Positions 1 through 8,578 of a DNA stretch of 64,000 nucleotides are shown piece by piece. The stretch's first letter is position 1, and each line of letters opens with the position of its first letter. A model generated the notes under the pieces. That model had not been told where the DNA came from and made no database searches. It saw only the letters and a program-made list of their open reading frames with translations. The position numbers and the translations under genes are program-made. Source of the stretch: Halobacteriales archaeon YIM A00010 (lineage in GTDB: Archaea > Halobacteriota > Halobacteria > Halobacteriales > Haloarculaceae); contig JAKCFJ010000001.1 in the NCBI GenBank assembly GCA_025041175.1, positions 2,621,526-2,685,525 of the forward strand, written 5' to 3'.

Positions 1-1
1 G

Positions 2-844
2 GCGATCGACCGGGAAGCACCATCCACGCCGGACCGGTCGGTCAGCGGGTTCGAGCGCGGTGAGCGCACCGTCTCGGCAGTCGTGGATGACGCTCGGGTG
101 GTCGTCGGTCACCCCGATTCGTTCGACGCCGACGAGTGGACGGTTCCTGATTCCATTCACGACGCCGTTGAAACGGCATACCAGTCGGGTGTTCATCCGA
201 CGGCGGTCGGCTGGAACGACACTGTTCGGGGCGTTATTACGGTACGCGATACCCCCCGCGAGGAGTGGGAATCGGTAGTGACCGAGCTATCGGAGGACGA
301 CCGGGAGATTGTCGTTCTGACGGGCGACGACGAGCGGCTCGCACGGCGTTTTGGGGATCATTCCGCCGTCGATCACGTCTTTGCGGGTGTGCGTCCGGAA
401 TCGAAAAAGGCGATCGTGAGCGGGCTGTGCGAGCGGGGCACGACGACGATGGTTGGTGACGGTACCAACGACGCACCCGCGCTGGCGAGTGCGGATCTGG
501 GGATCGCGGTGGCGAGCGGCACGGAGCTGGCGATCGACGCTGCCGACGCGGTCATCGTGAACGATTCGCTGACAGCGGTCCCCCGGATCTTCCGACTGGC
601 CCGGGCAACCCGTGGGCGGATCAAACACAATCTCGTCTGGGCCGGGCTGTACAACGCGGTCGCCATCCCGATCGCCATTGCCGGACTCATCACGCCGCTG
701 ATCGCTGCCGTCGCTATGGCAGTGAGCAGCCTTCTAGTCGTTTACAACTCCAAACGACGGCTCATCCCCAAACGGAACGAGGATCGCTCGGGGTCGGCCG
801 ACGGCGAGGTGTCGGGGTACGACGTTGACTCACAGCCGGTGTGA
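2..844 (+). CDS. copA: Copper-type P1B ATPase, C-terminal part (partial at window edge)
   Basis: The reading frame is open from base 2, so the gene begins before the window; only the last 280 or so residues are here. The HAD-type P-domain hinge GDGTNDAPALASADLGIA is intact, followed by the two C-terminal membrane helices. These carry a YN pair (YNAVAIPIA) and an M-x2-SS motif (MAVSSLLVVYN), the signature of Cu(+)-exporting P1B-1 pumps. It would extrude copper(I) across the cell membrane at the cost of ATP. The phosphorylation loop (DKTG) and metal-binding N-terminus lie upstream of the window. The next gene is on the opposite strand and its decayed tail reaches the end of this one. Confidence 0.9.
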   Translation, partial: AIDREAPSTPDRSVSGFERGERTVSAVVDDARVVVGHPDSFDADEWTVPDSIHDAVETAYQSGVHPTAVGWNDTVRGVITVRDTPREEWESVVTELSEDDREIVVLTGDDERLARRFGDHSAVDHVFAGVRPESKKAIVSGLCERGTTTMVGDGTNDAPALASADLGIAVASGTELAIDAADAVIVNDSLTAVPRIFRLARATRGRIKHNLVWAGLYNAVAIPIAIAGLITPLIAAVAMAVSSLLVVYNSKRRLIPKRNEDRSGSADGEVSGYDVDSQPV

Positions 845-1369
845 AGAGGTTTTGTCGGCCCGTTGGATGGAACTTTTTCGTATATGGCTCCCGGTAATCA
901 CGAAGCAGTCTCTCGATCGCGGTGTAATCGTGGAGGTTCGGATTCAGATCGAGCACGGCCTGTCGGAAGTCGTGTGGAGCTTCGATCCATCCGCGTTTGG
1001 TGACTGGCAACGTGTGTCGATGTCGAGTCGTTCGTCCGGATTTCGGGCACCAGCTATCGTCACACATTTCGCTACGTTGACCGAGCGTTCGTCTCGTGGC
1101 CCAACGTCGATCCACGATGGACCGTACTCTAGCTCGATGATGTATCTCTCTCCGGATATTGGTACACCGATCGATTCGAGCAGTTGGAGCACGATACTGC
1201 ATGCCACCCCGGTCACTTCGTACTCCACGTTCCAGAGATCCGTTCCGCCAACCGTGACACCGATAACCATCCAGCTATCCGGGTACTCCTCCTCGATGAT
1301 CTGCTGACGATGCTTCTCATCGTAATACAGCTCGATCGTTGCGGTTTCGGAAGGGATGTTGTCCGCCAT
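845..1369 (-). pseudogene. Decayed immunity-like paralogue (frameshifted copy of the 2050-2601 gene)
   Basis: Starting at the ATG at 1369 the protein (MADNIPSETATIELYYDE...) closely follows the 183-residue product of the gene at 2050-2601 for about 119 residues, through RNPDERLDIDT. The frame is then lost near base 1012: the continuing homology (LPVTKRGWIEAPHDFRQAV, then LDLNPNLHDY) lies in a different minus-strand frame that stays open past base 845 into the ATPase end. In the annotated frame the product stops at 944 after a meaningless tail. A single small indel explains this. I read it as a former or orphan immunity gene of the toxin locus. A sequencing error is the alternative. Confidence 0.75.
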
Positions 1370-1436
1370 GTCGTTTTACTGTGGCTCTCGTTCATTCGTC
1401 CTCGGAGGTGGCGGTGAGTAAGTCATATATTTATGT

Positions 1437-1901
1437 TCACGTTTGGACACACTCGTTGAGATCTAGTCGGGACGAGTGGAGGTACAAACTACGCTTCAGG
1501 GTACCGATCTCGTTCGCCATCTCCTTCATCTCCTCAGTCATCGGAGTATACACGGTCCCACAGCTGATATCGAGCGGTACCGGTCCGGCAGTCAGCTCCT
1601 CTGCGATGATTTCACCGATGATATCGTGACTCCACTCGCTCAGTTGTTCTGTCGGTGGATAAACGCCAACGGGTTTAACAGTCCAACTCGCTCCGTCGTT
1701 TGCTGGTAATAGACTGACCTCTGCCTGAAGGTTTTTCCCGATCATATCATCAGTGGTCGATATCGGTGTCAAATCGAACAACGATACTGGTGTCCCGTCT
1801 TGTAGGCGGGCGATCACCGTCTGGTCATACACCGTGCCTTTGTAAACTGCGCACGGCTCGATCGCTACGATTTCGATCGGAAGTTTGTTTTTGGCTGTCA
1901 T
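1437..1901 (-). CDS. Small hypothetical protein in the toxin/immunity locus
   Basis: A 154-residue protein (MTAKNKLPIEIVAIEPC...) with no signal peptide or membrane segment. The N-terminal half alternates hydrophobic and polar residues in a pattern suggesting a beta-rich fold, followed by a helical acidic tail. I do not recognise the family. It lies on the same strand as the toxin and its immunity-like gene, between the intact immunity gene and a decayed paralogue of it, with a gap of 148 bp to the upstream gene. By position it could be a second immunity protein for another toxin tip, or an accessory factor. Its GC content is visibly lower than that of the flanking core genes, as is usual for exchanged immunity cassettes. 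Confidence 0.7.
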   Translation of the reverse strand: MTAKNKLPIEIVAIEPCAVYKGTVYDQTVIARLQDGTPVSLFDLTPISTTDDMIGKNLQAEVSLLPANDGASWTVKPVGVYPPTEQLSEWSHDIIGEIIAEELTAGPVPLDISCGTVYTPMTEEMKEMANEIGTLKRSLYLHSSRLDLNECVQT

Positions 1902-2049
1902 CGACTACAGTATCTGCCCGTATCGTTGTGTAACAATCATATACGGCACGTGTTGGTCTGATCGTCGTCCACGAACCATCCGTTCCCGAGTATCTTGATA
2001 TCGGCTGTCGATCCGTTTCTACCTGTAATGACTGGCTTGCAACGCGTAA

Positions 2050-2601
2050 TTACGGATCGGACGACGGATCAAGATCGAACCCCCCTGCTACGAGTGCTTC
2101 GGCTCGCTTTATTTCTTGGTGTATATCTTCGATCACAGCATGGTTGTGGAGGTCTGGATTCAGATCAAGAACCGCCTCTCGGAAGTCGCGCGCCGTTTCG
2201 ATGACGGCGTTGGCCCACCCCTGTTTCGTGATCGGGTGATCCGTGTCAATATCGAGTCGTTTCTCGGGATTTTGTGCACCCTGTAAAGTCGCACAGTTGA
2301 CTATGTTGATTAGATCATCTTCCCATGGTTCAACGACCAACCAGGATGGACCTGACTCAAACTCGATAATGTATCGTTTGTCAGAAAAGACTGTGTCCAC
2401 CGATTCCAATAATTGGAGTGTAATACCAGATGCAGAGCCGGCAACTTCGTAGCCCGAATGACCGTATATTTGTGTATCACCAACTACTATCGTGACCTCA
2501 AGCCAACTACCGAGATATTGCTCTTCAATGACTCTCTTCCGGTAGTTCGAATCGTAGTGCAACTCGATTGTCGCTGTCTCAGTCGGCGGAGTGTCTGTCA
2601 T
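2050..2601 (-). CDS. Putative immunity protein, partner of the upstream toxin
   Basis: A cytoplasmic-looking 183-residue acidic protein (MTDTPPTETATIELHYDS...). Its ATG overlaps the stop of the toxin gene by 4 bp (ATGA at 2598-2601), so the two are translationally coupled, the standard arrangement of a toxin and its cognate immunity protein. It has a beta-rich first part and a helical C-terminal part (DFREAVLDLNPDLHNHAVIE). A frameshifted paralogue occurs 700 bp further downstream at 845-1369. I do not recognise a named Imm family. Immunity function is inferred from coupling, size, low GC and the paralogue array, not from a motif. Other possibilities are a chaperone or a secretion adaptor for the toxin. 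Confidence 0.7.
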   Translation of the reverse strand: MTDTPPTETATIELHYDSNYRKRVIEEQYLGSWLEVTIVVGDTQIYGHSGYEVAGSASGITLQLLESVDTVFSDKRYIIEFESGPSWLVVEPWEDDLINIVNCATLQGAQNPEKRLDIDTDHPITKQGWANAVIETARDFREAVLDLNPDLHNHAVIEDIHQEIKRAEALVAGGFDLDPSSDP

Positions 2602-4364
2602 GCTGTCTCAACAAATCCACCCTGTCCTCCGTTTAGTCCCGACACCCATTTTTTGACAGCAGGTCCGCTACGGGGGAAGGCCGTCTCGATCTTACCGTTT
2701 GGTTCTACAATGACAGTCATCTTATCTACACCACTATCTGAGTAGCCTTGTTTTGATGGTTCAAAGTAATATTTCGTTTTCTCACCATAGGGGGTACTTT
2801 CACCCTTCTTTACAGCGTCGTAGATCATCCTCTTCACTTCGTTCTCTGATAGGGTATTGGGGAGCTTTGTTCCTTTGACTGTTTGACCAACCGGGAATAG
2901 GCTTGTTGCCTCTCTCTCATCGATTTTATATGTCCCCTTGATATGTCTTTTGCTAAGGTGTTCCCATCCGACTTCATTGGTTCCTTTTTCGAGCCATGCG
3001 ACGTTATCACCGTCCTCTGATTTTTGCGATGGAGAGACGGCCATCATCGTCTCGTCCACGTTGCCCTCCTCTTCGATATGCCGGTAGTTGGCATCGGTCA
3101 GGTCGTCGTCCACGTATCGCTTGTTCCCGATCGTCTGTTTGACCTCGGCCGTCGATCGGCCGCCATCAGTGACAACCCGCTTCCCATCGTTGGGGTTCTC
3201 ATCGAGAGTGCCCTTTTTCGTCCGTTCGATGATCGTATCGACGGATTTTCCCTGATCTTTGAGGTTACTCGCTTTCCCGTCGGTGAAGATGTCGATCAGT
3301 TCGATGGTAAGCTTCTCGGGCATGTGGGGGGCGACGTGTTTGGCGAGCAGCGAGGCGATGTCGCCACCCTTGCTGGGGAAGCGTTTGATCCAGATTTTGG
3401 CGAAGTTGGTGGCTTTGGCACCGTCAAAGTACGAGCCGATGACGGGGAGCGCAGCCAGCGAGGAGACCGCCGCTTCCCCGTATTTCTCGTTTTTGACCTG
3501 TTGGTGGGCGTCCCGTACATCCGCAAGATCACCCAGTCCGGGGACAAACCCCAGCGCCAGCTGTCCGAGCACGTAAAACGGCGAGGAGGCCGAATCCTGG
3601 GGATCGGCTCCGTCCGACAACCCGCGGTCACCGTAGATCATGCCGTCCACGAACGCATTCGCGTCCGATTCGCGCAGAGTGATCCCCTCGATCGTCACCG
3701 TCGCCTCCTCGTCGGCGTCACTGTCGGTCTGCTCCTCATCAGCACCTTCCTGCTCCCCGTCTCCGTCCGCGTTTTCGGTCTCCTCTTCGGGCGGTGGTGC
3801 GTGGTCCCCTGGTCCGCCAGTGTTCGCTTCGGTACCGTCCGAGACACCCTCCACGTCGCTGTCAGCGTTGATGATGAGCTGTGTGTCGAGCTGGTCGGCG
3901 CCAGTGTCGGTGGTATCGATAGTGAGTCCGACGTGGACAGTGTCGCCGGGGGCGAGTTGGACGGCGTTGCCTTTCCCTTCGAGCGAGCCCCCGCCCGCGT
4001 GCTCGAAGGCGATGTGGTCGTCGGTATCGGCCAACCAGACCCCGACCGATTGCGCGCCCTGGTTGGTGATGGTGAACACGCTGGTGATCGCCGTTTCGGC
4101 CTCGCGATTGACACCGCCACCGCGGGGCGCGTCCTCACCCCCGAGCGCGCCGTTCAACTGGAGCTGTAGCTTCCCGTTCTGATACGTCGTATACTCGCCG
4201 TTCTCTCCCGGTGCAAGCCCGAGATAGCCCGCCTTATCCCCCGCGACCTGCACGTTCGCGTCCCGAGAGGTACTCAAACTCGAAAATGCGCCCGTCGCGT
4301 AGACGGCGCTCGTTACCAATCCGATAGCAACCAAGACGATCGCAAGACGACGAAGTCGTGACAT
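2598..4364 (-). CDS. Secreted polymorphic toxin-like protein (DUF1102-type surface region, pre-toxin segment, nuclease-like C-terminus)
   Basis: 588 residues. Residues 1-27 form a basic-hydrophobic Sec signal (MSRLRRLAIVLVAIGLVTSA). About 28-175 resemble haloarchaeal DUF1102/SipW-type surface proteins (STSRDANVQVAGD, AGYLGL). About 178-222 is a Glu/Asp-rich linker. About 262-330 holds a hydrophobic helical segment (LGQLALGFVPGLGDLADV) typical of pre-toxin regions before toxin tips. About 410-588 is a soluble C-terminal domain with W-E-H-L-x3-H at 467-474, F-P at 490-491 and a final strand pair ending in T-A-F-P at 561-564, the pattern of Barnase/EndoU/colicin-type (BECR) nucleases. The DNA for this last domain is visibly poorer in GC than the 5' two thirds, suggesting an exchanged tip. 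The downstream gene overlaps by 4 bp and is the likely immunity gene. Target and nuclease type are inference. Confidence 0.72.
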   Translation of the reverse strand: MSRLRRLAIVLVAIGLVTSAVYATGAFSSLSTSRDANVQVAGDKAGYLGLAPGENGEYTTYQNGKLQLQLNGALGGEDAPRGGGVNREAETAITSVFTITNQGAQSVGVWLADTDDHIAFEHAGGGSLEGKGNAVQLAPGDTVHVGLTIDTTDTGADQLDTQLIINADSDVEGVSDGTEANTGGPGDHAPPPEEETENADGDGEQEGADEEQTDSDADEEATVTIEGITLRESDANAFVDGMIYGDRGLSDGADPQDSASSPFYVLGQLALGFVPGLGDLADVRDAHQQVKNEKYGEAAVSSLAALPVIGSYFDGAKATNFAKIWIKRFPSKGGDIASLLAKHVAPHMPEKLTIELIDIFTDGKASNLKDQGKSVDTIIERTKKGTLDENPNDGKRVVTDGGRSTAEVKQTIGNKRYVDDDLTDANYRHIEEEGNVDETMMAVSPSQKSEDGDNVAWLEKGTNEVGWEHLSKRHIKGTYKIDEREATSLFPVGQTVKGTKLPNTLSENEVKRMIYDAVKKGESTPYGEKTKYYFEPSKQGYSDSGVDKMTVIVEPNGKIETAFPRSGPAVKKWVSGLNGGQGGFVETA

Positions 4365-4480
4365 AGATGTGGGTGTGGATGTGATCGAACCCGCACCGAC
4401 ATCGACTTCTCACCGATCGACCGACGGCGGTGCGGTGTCTCTCCCCACCCCACGGCCTGGGGGAACTTTGTATTGGTGTG

Positions 4481-4496
4481 CTTGAAAATCTTCAAG
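4481..4496. promoter_or_regulatory. Inverted repeat upstream of the toxin gene
   Basis: A perfect 6-bp inverted repeat CTTGAA-aatc-TTCAAG lies about 117-132 bp upstream of the toxin start, with a further half site GCTTGAAA just beyond (4501-4508). It could be an operator for a dimeric regulator of the toxin. There is no other evidence. Confidence 0.3.
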
Positions 4497-4730
4497 CTCT
4501 GCTTGAAACCAGAGTTTTCACTGTTCACGACCGTTCAACACCGAATCACCAATATATACACACCAGATTATTCCACGAAAACCTCTAGAAGCGACTGGAT
4601 ACGTATCGATATCCTGTAAACTATCGATACGTTCAAATACGAGCACTCGGCCGGGATCGACTTTGCCGTGCGGACGAGGAGGTCGCCGGAACCTCCGATC
4701 GGCCGGCCACTCCGTCCACGCCATGGATTT

Positions 4731-6752
4731 ATGTCCGCCGTGTCCGTAGCCGAAGGCGTGAATACCCGCGCGAGTGCACTCGAGGCGGTCGTCTTCGGGA
4801 TTGACATCCAGAGTGGCGACGTGCGTGGTGATGCGCCCTCCTACGCTGTCGTCGCGTTCGACGGCGAACAGATCGACCGTGACGTGGTGTCGTTTCGAAA
4901 GCTCCGCCGGCTCATCGACCGCGAGGAACCGGCCATGGTTGCGACGGACAACATGTACGAGCTGGCGGCGGACAAAGACCAGCTCGTTCAGTTTCTCCGC
5001 GAGCTTCCGGCCGGAACGAAGCTGGTGCAGGTCACCGGCGACCAGCGACCCGAACCGCTCTCTCGGGTTGCCTCCCGGCACGGCGTTCCCTACGGCAAAA
5101 AACCGATGAAGGAGGCCGAAGCCGCTGCACGCCTCGCGGCCGCGAACGTCGGCCAAGCGGTGCGTGCGTTCTCGGATACGACGACCGTCAAGGTCGCCCG
5201 TGGCCGATCGACCGGCAAGGGCGGCTGGAGCGAGGACCGTTACACCCGGCGGATCCACGGCGCGGTCAAAACCACTGCTCGGGAGGTCGAATCGGAGCTT
5301 CAAGACGCCGGACTCGACTTCGAGACCGAGCGAACCGAGAAGTACGGCGGTCTCTCCCGGGCCGTGTTCACCGTCGAGAGCCGCCCCGAAGAGCTTCCGG
5401 TCTCGTCGATGCGCTCGGGCGACGTTCGCATCGAGATCGAGCGAGAACGACGCGACGGCATCGAGTTCCAGCCGCTCGCCAAGCGGCGCGACCACGTTCT
5501 CGTTGGGATCGATCCCGGAACCACGACCGGCGTCGCCATCGTCGGACTCGGGGGGACTGTGCTCGACGTGTACTCGACGCGTACCGGCGACACCGCCGAC
5601 GTCACCGAGTGGATCATCGAGCGCGGTCGTCCGATCGTCGTCGCCGCGGATGTGACCCCGATCCCCGAGACGGTCGAAAAGATCCGCCGGAGCTTCGACG
5701 CCGCCGCGTGGACGCCCGACCGGGATCTCCCGATCGATCGCAAACAGCACCGAACGCGGGAGATCGGCTACGACAACGACCACGAACGGGACGCGATGGC
5801 TGCAGCGCTGTTCGCCTTCGACGACCACGAGGATCAGTTCGACCGGATCTCCCAGAAAATCCCGGCGCAGCTGAGTTTGGGAACGGTCACCGCGCGAGTG
5901 GTTGCGGGCGGGGAATCCGTCGAAACCGTCGTTTCGGACCTCACCGACGACGACGGGAGCGAGGACACCGAATCCACCGACGAATCCACTGAACGCTCTC
6001 CTGAAGAAAAGGAGATCAAACGACTGAACGAACGCATCGACCGGCTCGAATCGCACATCGAGACGCTCGAAGAAACCATCGAATCGAAGGACGAACGCAT
6101 CGAGGAGTTCGAGCGGGAACTGAGCGATGCTCGTCGTGCAGAACGGCGAAAAGCCCGTGAAGACGAGGAGATTACCCGGCTGGAGCGCAAAACCGAACAG
6201 CACCAGCAGACGATCGAAACCCAGCGCGAGGAGATCGACTCTCTCGATAACAAACTCGAACGACTCAAGGAACTCTGGAAGGTCGATCACTCGAACTTCG
6301 CGGACGTCTCCGAGGAAAAACAGGGCCTGGTCCCCGTAAAGACCGTCGACCAGTTCACCACTCGGGCGATCGAGCGCGCGGACGAACAGTACGGACTGAT
6401 CCCCGACGATGTGGTCCTGCTTCGAGACGCCAGCGGTGCGGGAAAAAGCACTGCAGAACGGTTGGCCACCTGTGAACCCCGTATCGTCCTCCGTCAAGGT
6501 GGACTGAGCGATGTCGCAGATGAGGTGCTGTTCGACCACGGTATCCCCGTCGCGCCCGCCGATGAGGTGACCATTCAGGAGATCGACGAGCTGGCGGTCG
6601 CGCGCGAACGGGAGGTGTCGGCGGCTGTCGAGGGGTGGAACGAGCGCGCACGCACCCGCAGACGAACCAAGAAATCCGAACTCGTCGACAAACTCATCAG
6701 CGAACACCGCGCAAACCACGAACCCGAGTACGGCGAACCGACCAGCGGCTGA
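4731..6752 (+). CDS. DUF460 / COG2433 protein (RNase H-like nuclease domain with coiled coil)
   Basis: About 673 residues from the ATG at 4731; an upstream in-frame start at 4668 is less likely because its first 21 residues look untypical. The first ~130 residues and a second block around IDPGTTTGVAIVGLGG form the RNase H-like fold of this archaeal family, with acidic residues at the strand ends. After an acidic linker (DDDGSEDTESTDES) there is a long coiled coil (about residues 425-530, repeats such as RLESHIETLEETIESKDE). The C-terminal part is a GAGKST-containing segment (DASGAGKSTAERLAT) and a basic tail. The family is widespread in archaea and presumed to act on nucleic acids; its substrate is not established. 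It is divergent from the toxin locus and stands alone. Confidence 0.85.
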   Translation: MSAVSVAEGVNTRASALEAVVFGIDIQSGDVRGDAPSYAVVAFDGEQIDRDVVSFRKLRRLIDREEPAMVATDNMYELAADKDQLVQFLRELPAGTKLVQVTGDQRPEPLSRVASRHGVPYGKKPMKEAEAAARLAAANVGQAVRAFSDTTTVKVARGRSTGKGGWSEDRYTRRIHGAVKTTAREVESELQDAGLDFETERTEKYGGLSRAVFTVESRPEELPVSSMRSGDVRIEIERERRDGIEFQPLAKRRDHVLVGIDPGTTTGVAIVGLGGTVLDVYSTRTGDTADVTEWIIERGRPIVVAADVTPIPETVEKIRRSFDAAAWTPDRDLPIDRKQHRTREIGYDNDHERDAMAAALFAFDDHEDQFDRISQKIPAQLSLGTVTARVVAGGESVETVVSDLTDDDGSEDTESTDESTERSPEEKEIKRLNERIDRLESHIETLEETIESKDERIEEFERELSDARRAERRKAREDEEITRLERKTEQHQQTIETQREEIDSLDNKLERLKELWKVDHSNFADVSEEKQGLVPVKTVDQFTTRAIERADEQYGLIPDDVVLLRDASGAGKSTAERLATCEPRIVLRQGGLSDVADEVLFDHGIPVAPADEVTIQEIDELAVAREREVSAAVEGWNERARTRRRTKKSELVDKLISEHRANHEPEYGEPTSG

Positions 6753-6755
6753 GCC

Positions 6756-6944
6756 TTATACCATTCCGCTCATTCCCATCGCGTCCAGCGCGGAGGTGAG
6801 CAAGCCCCGAATAATGAGAGCCATTCCCACGAGCACGAGCCCGATGCCTCCAGCGATCACCGGATCGACCAGGGCAATGAGTGCCAGTCCGGCAACGACG
6901 ACCACTACACCAACGATTCCGCTACGACCGAGTCGATTGATCAT
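6756..6944 (-). CDS. Small two-helix membrane protein (DUF7470-type)
   Basis: 62 residues from the ATG at 6944 (MINRLGRSGIVGVVVVVAGL...), matching the usual start of this small haloarchaeal family; a start further upstream would add an untypical polar leader. It has two hydrophobic segments separated by a short turn (ALVDPVIAGG) and ends in a Gly/Met-rich tail (AMGMSGMV). The stop is 3 bp beyond the stop of the convergent DUF460 gene. The function is unknown; the family is commonly seen as a stand-alone small inner-membrane protein. Confidence 0.75.
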   Translation of the reverse strand: MINRLGRSGIVGVVVVVAGLALIALVDPVIAGGIGLVLVGMALIIRGLLTSALDAMGMSGMV

Positions 6945-7009
6945 ACCCACGGTAACAGACGATTCCGTGATAAATCCTGAGATACGCCCAGCACACACCG
7001 CAACTCCTG

Positions 7010-8077
7010 TCAGAATTCGTTACAAACAGGGATGCCCACCGTGTCGAACTCGTCCATCGACGCGACCTTCTCCGGAACCGCATCCAAGGCAATTGTCTCG
7101 CTGACAATCGCTCCGGGATCGATCGTTCCGGATTCCATCATACTGAATATTTCGTCGTATTCGTGTGGCGGCATTCCATACGAGCCGTAGAACTCCCGCT
7201 CGTCTTGGACCATCATATCGATGGGCAGCGGTACCTCCCCGCCCTCCTCTGCAGTGGTCAGCCCGATTTGGAGGTGTTGCCCGCCCTTACAGAGTGAATT
7301 AACCGAATTTCGACACGTCTCTGTGATGCCCAGCGCATCGACGCTCACTTCGACGCCACGGCTACTGGGCGTAAACGATTTGACGGTCTGTGGCACGTCC
7401 TTGACTTCGGTCGCGTTGATCGTCTCCTCTGCGCCGACCTCTTCGGCCATCTCGAGGCTGCGGTCGTCGAGATCGACGGCGATGACCCGCCCACCGAGCG
7501 CGTTCGCGGTCATGATGGCCGAGAGACCGACGCCACCACACCCGTGCACTGCGACTGTGTCGCCCGGCTCGATGTCTACCCGGTGAGCGACGCCGTGGAA
7601 CGCGGTCGCAAACCGACAGCCCAATCCAGCGACGTTCACGGGATCGAGTCCGTCCGGCACTTTGATCGCGTTCTGATCGGCGACGCGCACCGGGAACTCC
7701 TCTGCGTACGCGCCGGGCTGGAAATCCAGAAAGCCCATCGGAACCGAGCGCTCACAGATGTTCGCACGGCCGCTCATGCAGTGGCGGCAGGTGCCATCGC
7801 TCATGTTGAACGGGGCGGTGACGCGGTCTCCCTCCCGAACGCTCTCGACTTCGTCACCGACCTCCACAACTGTGCCACACGGCTCGTGACCGAAGATCAA
7901 CCCCGGCGTCATCATCAGTCCGAGCCAGTCCCAGTCACCCTTCCACGCGTGCCAATCGGAGCGACAGACGCCACACGCCTCGGTCTCGACGACGATGCCG
8001 TCGTCGTCACAGTCTGGACGATCAACCTCCTCGACCGCCATCGGTTCTTCAGGCCCCTGAAACACCACTGCTCTCAT
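7010..8077 (-). CDS. Zinc-dependent medium-chain alcohol dehydrogenase
   Basis: 355 residues. The catalytic-zinc residues are visible in ACGVCRSDWHAW and GHEPCGTVVEVGDEV. Structural cysteines occur as C-x2-C-x7-C (TCRHCMSGRANIC), one fewer than the usual four. The Rossmann motif is VHGCGGVGLSAI, with an acidic residue after the second strand (VIAVDLDDRS), which favours NAD(H). Products of this type oxidise alcohols or polyols. The start at 8077 is preferred to a GTG at 8092 because a TATAAA box lies 27-30 bp upstream of it, as for a leaderless mRNA. The substrate cannot be told from sequence. It has no operon partner. Confidence 0.85.
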   Translation of the reverse strand: MRAVVFQGPEEPMAVEEVDRPDCDDDGIVVETEACGVCRSDWHAWKGDWDWLGLMMTPGLIFGHEPCGTVVEVGDEVESVREGDRVTAPFNMSDGTCRHCMSGRANICERSVPMGFLDFQPGAYAEEFPVRVADQNAIKVPDGLDPVNVAGLGCRFATAFHGVAHRVDIEPGDTVAVHGCGGVGLSAIMTANALGGRVIAVDLDDRSLEMAEEVGAEETINATEVKDVPQTVKSFTPSSRGVEVSVDALGITETCRNSVNSLCKGGQHLQIGLTTAEEGGEVPLPIDMMVQDEREFYGSYGMPPHEYDEIFSMMESGTIDPGAIVSETIALDAVPEKVASMDEFDTVGIPVCNEF

Positions 8078-8104
8078 TGTGACCGTACTCACCAGTTACA
8101 CCAG

Positions 8105-8110
8105 TATAAA
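8105..8110 (-). promoter_or_regulatory. TATA box of the alcohol dehydrogenase gene
   Basis: TATAAA on the plus strand (TTTATA read from the gene), centred about 30 bp before the ATG at 8077. It fits a leaderless transcript and decides between two possible starts. Confidence 0.5.
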
Positions 8111-8233
8111 TCATTGGTGTGGCATATCATACACCGGACGTTCACGGCCGTATGCTTTTGTGTGGTATTTTATTTTGAAATGTAGCGTTGTGTGTGTCTA
8201 TCCACCGACGGATAGATCCCGGCGATGGGAGAG

Positions 8234-8240
8234 ACTTAAC
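8234..8240 (+). promoter_or_regulatory. TATA-like box of aIF-1A
   Basis: ACTTAAC centred 27 bp before the ATG at 8264, the haloarchaeal spacing for leaderless mRNAs. Confidence 0.5.
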
Positions 8241-8263
8241 CGTCCGCCAGCCGAAAGACCGGT

Positions 8264-8554
8264 ATGAGCGATAGTGGGAGCCACAAAAGCCTGCGAATGC
8301 CCGACGAGAACGAAGTGTTTGCAGTCGTGACAAATATGCTCGGTGCGAACCGGGTGCGGGTACGCTGTATGGACGGCAAAGAGCGCACTGCACGCATTCC
8401 GGGACGGATGCAAAAACGCATCTGGATCCGCGAGGACGACGTTGTGCTCGTCGAGCCGTGGGATTGGCAGGACGAGAAAGCCGACGTGGAGTGGCGCTAC
8501 AACAAACAGGACGCAGACCAACTCCGTCGGGAGGGACATATTCAGGAAATGTAA
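8264..8554 (+). CDS. eif1A: Translation initiation factor aIF-1A
   Basis: 96 residues with the S1-type OB fold of eIF1A/IF1: [20 protein letters not shown], then [20 protein letters not shown] and [11 protein letters not shown]. The factor binds the small ribosomal subunit A site during initiation. The length is normal for the family. It heads a cluster with a RIO1 kinase (8839) and a KH-domain protein (10015), a conserved archaeal ribosome-biogenesis neighbourhood. Here the genes are pushed apart by hairpin-rich repeat arrays. Confidence 0.95.
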   Translation: MSDSGSHKSLRMPDENEVFAVVTNMLGANRVRVRCMDGKERTARIPGRMQKRIWIREDDVVLVEPWDWQDEKADVEWRYNKQDADQLRREGHIQEM

Positions 8555-8578
8555 TATGGATTTCTACCTTTTTCTTCA

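Noticed and set aside
3024-4182. Plus-strand frames antisense to the toxin gene (381 and 180 codons)
   Set aside because: Shadows of the minus-strand gene; Val/Ser-rich with no motifs.
4518-6719. A 733-codon open frame antisense to the DUF460 gene
   Set aside because: High GC keeps antisense frames open; the sequence (Arg/Gly/Asp-rich, no motifs) is the mirror of a well-supported gene.
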